Assembly (NCBI RefSeq): GCF_050947335.1
Contig: NW_027473863.1
Location: 1 to 64,000 of the forward strand
Source of the DNA: Megachile rotundata
Lineage: Eukaryota > Arthropoda > Insecta > Hymenoptera > Megachilidae
DNA length: 64,000 nucleotides
Direction of reading: 5' to 3'
In this document: one piece after another, positions 63,255-64,000 of the stretch
Numbering within the stretch: position 1 is the stretch's first letter
Layout of the letters: every line of letters starts with the position of its first letter
Notes under the pieces: generated by a model
The model's input: the letters and a program-made list of their open reading frames with translations, nothing else
The model's database searches: none
Told to the model about the DNA's origin: nothing
Made by a program: the position numbers and the translations under genes

Positions 63255-63959
63255 AGTTATGTTAAGTTATCCTAACTGAGCACAATTCGACACCACAATG
63301 AACAATTTTGCTCGTTTTGCACGAATTATGCTCATTTTCGCACGATTCAGCCTCTAATTCGCACATATCCGCTGTAATTCGACTCTGTACTATCTAGTTA
63401 TGTTAAGCTATCCTATCTGAGCACAATTCAACACCACAATGAACAATTTTGCTCGTTTTGCACGAATTATGCTCATTTTCGCACGATTCAGCCTCTAATT
63501 CGCACATATCCGCTGTAATTCGACTCTGTACTACCTAGTTATGTTAAGTTATCCTATCTGAGCACAATTCGACACCACAATGAACAATTTTGCTCGTTTT
63601 GCACGAATTATGCTCATTTTCGCACGATTCAGCCTCTAATTCGCACATATCCGCTGTAATTCGACTCTGTACTATCTAGTTATGTTAAGTTATCCTATCT
63701 GAGCACAATCCAACACCACAACGAACAATTTTGCACGTTTTGCACGAATTATGCTCATTTTCGCACGATTCAGCCTCTAATTCGCACATATCCGCTGTAA
63801 TTCGACTCTGTACTATCTAGTTATGTTGATTTATCCTATCTGAGCACAATTCAACACCACAATGGACAATTTTGCCCGTTTTGAACGAATTATGCACATT
63901 TTCGCACGATTCAGCCTCTAATTCGCACATATCCGCTGTAATTCGACTCTGTACTATCT
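63255..63959 (+). repeat. Satellite, 5 monomers after B3
   Basis: Starts are 63255, 63396, 63537, 63678 and 63819, all 141 bp. Tags are cctaactg with attcgac, gctatcc, attcgac, caatccaac with gcacgttttgcacg, and tgttgatttatcc with aatggac and gcccg. The tail ctacctag occurs twice (about 63250 and 63531). No other block in the window has this order. Confidence 0.9.
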
Positions 63960-64000
63960 AGTCATGTTAAGTTATCGTAACTGAGCACAATTTAACACCA
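63960..64000 (+). repeat. Partial monomer at window end
   Basis: The first 41 bases of a monomer with the agtcatg and tatcgtaactg head are present, cut by the window edge. It carries aatttaac instead of aattcaac. The array clearly continues downstream. Confidence 0.95.

Larger units (their letters stand above)
1..64000. repeat. Satellite DNA array, 141/161-bp monomers, whole window
   Basis: The window holds 437 complete monomers plus one partial, head to tail, one orientation, no interruption. I set the monomer start at the 'ag' of agttatg or agtcatg. Lengths are 141 bp (most), 161 bp (115 copies), 181 bp (one), and a few of 135-152 bp. Summed lengths fit the domain spans exactly through base 63,959. 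The consensus is about 38% GC, with about 35 C to 19 G on this strand and 7 CpG per monomer. All six frames have at least one stop per consensus monomer, for example TAA at positions 9 and 121 and TGA at 23, so coding is not expected. The family is not one I recognise by name. Size and HOR structure suggest eukaryotic heterochromatin, possibly a centromere; that role is inference. Confidence 0.98.
48229..64000 (+). repeat. Domain 5: A/B module domain, 108 monomers plus a partial
   Basis: The layout is one M1-like monomer (48229), A1 (48370-50302), B1 (50303-53948), a three-monomer link, B2 (54372-58017), two monomers, A2 (58300-60232), four monomers, partial B3 (60797-63254), five monomers and a 41-base partial. 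Domain-specific tags are cacctcaatg, agtctagttaag, gcgcgattc, gtttagcacg, atttgaacatatcc and the 2-bp-deleted head agttatgaagtt. The tatagtaactg head of domains 2 and 3 is absent. Confidence 0.93.

Noticed and set aside
1..64000. Short open frames recurring in every monomer, such as a reverse-strand frame of about 35 codons with several Cys codons
   Set aside because: They repeat with the monomer, are closed within each 141 bp, shift frame in 161-bp monomers, and show no codon-position bias in the variants. Chance frames are the simplest explanation.
1..64000. CRISPR array
   Set aside because: Repeats are regularly spaced but there are no unique spacers. The sequence between conserved blocks is itself the conserved satellite monomer, and no cas genes are present.
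1..64000. CENP-B box in each monomer
   Set aside because: The best candidates, around attcgcacatatccgctg on the forward strand and near ccgctgtaattcgac on the reverse, match only about six of nine core bases. This is not enough to call a box.
1..64000. Telomere or subtelomere repeats, transposable elements, target-site duplications
   Set aside because: No TTAGGG-like or similar short tandem arrays and no break in the monomer series were found; all length anomalies are at most 20 bp or whole monomers.
1..64000. Bacterial-type promoters and terminators
   Set aside because: AT-rich hexamers and T runs occur once or more per monomer purely as satellite sequence, and there is nothing for them to drive.

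Overview
The whole 64 kb window is one uninterrupted head-to-tail satellite DNA array. Hand segmentation from base 1 gives 437 complete monomers and a final 41-base partial one, all in the same orientation and with no unrelated sequence between them. The basic monomer is 141 bp (about 38% GC by hand count of the consensus). A second length class of 161 bp (115 copies) carries one extra 20-bp internal subunit, and one 181-bp monomer carries two. Monomer lengths summed over each domain through base 63,959 reproduce its span exactly. I see no gene, RNA gene, transposon or telomere repeat, and every reading frame of the consensus is closed at least once per monomer. A tandem array of this size and structure points to a eukaryote, in pericentromeric, centromeric or other constitutive heterochromatin. 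The sequence alone does not identify the species.

The array is layered. Single-base and small-indel tags let monomers be followed, and they show higher-order repeats (HORs). Domain 1 (1-8436) and domain 4 (33811-48228) share one HOR family. Its fullest form is a 22-monomer unit of 3,242 bp at 41906-45147; shorter relatives have lost whole monomers, and one 725-bp five-monomer block is duplicated in tandem at 36167-37616. Between them, domains 2 and 3 (8437-33810) are a more diverged mosaic. It holds a long duplication offset by 9,121 bp, another offset by 6,465 bp, a 1,028-bp tandem, a 705-bp local HOR and a circularly permuted pair. Domain 5 (48229-64000) is built from two large modules, A (1,933 bp, 13 monomers, two copies) and B (3,646 bp, 25 monomers, two full copies and one partial), with copies that look nearly identical.

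The recurrent events are loss or gain of whole monomers (141 or 161 bp steps), chimeric monomers at the joins, and 20-bp subunit steps inside monomers. This is what unequal exchange acting at three nested scales would leave. Two physical properties stand out: T4 tracts in the subunit region alternate at 9 and 11 bp (about one helical turn), and each monomer carries dyad symmetries able to form hairpins or cruciforms. The array runs off both ends of the window. I did not find a new enzymatic or defence system; the interest lies in array architecture and possible chromatin function.
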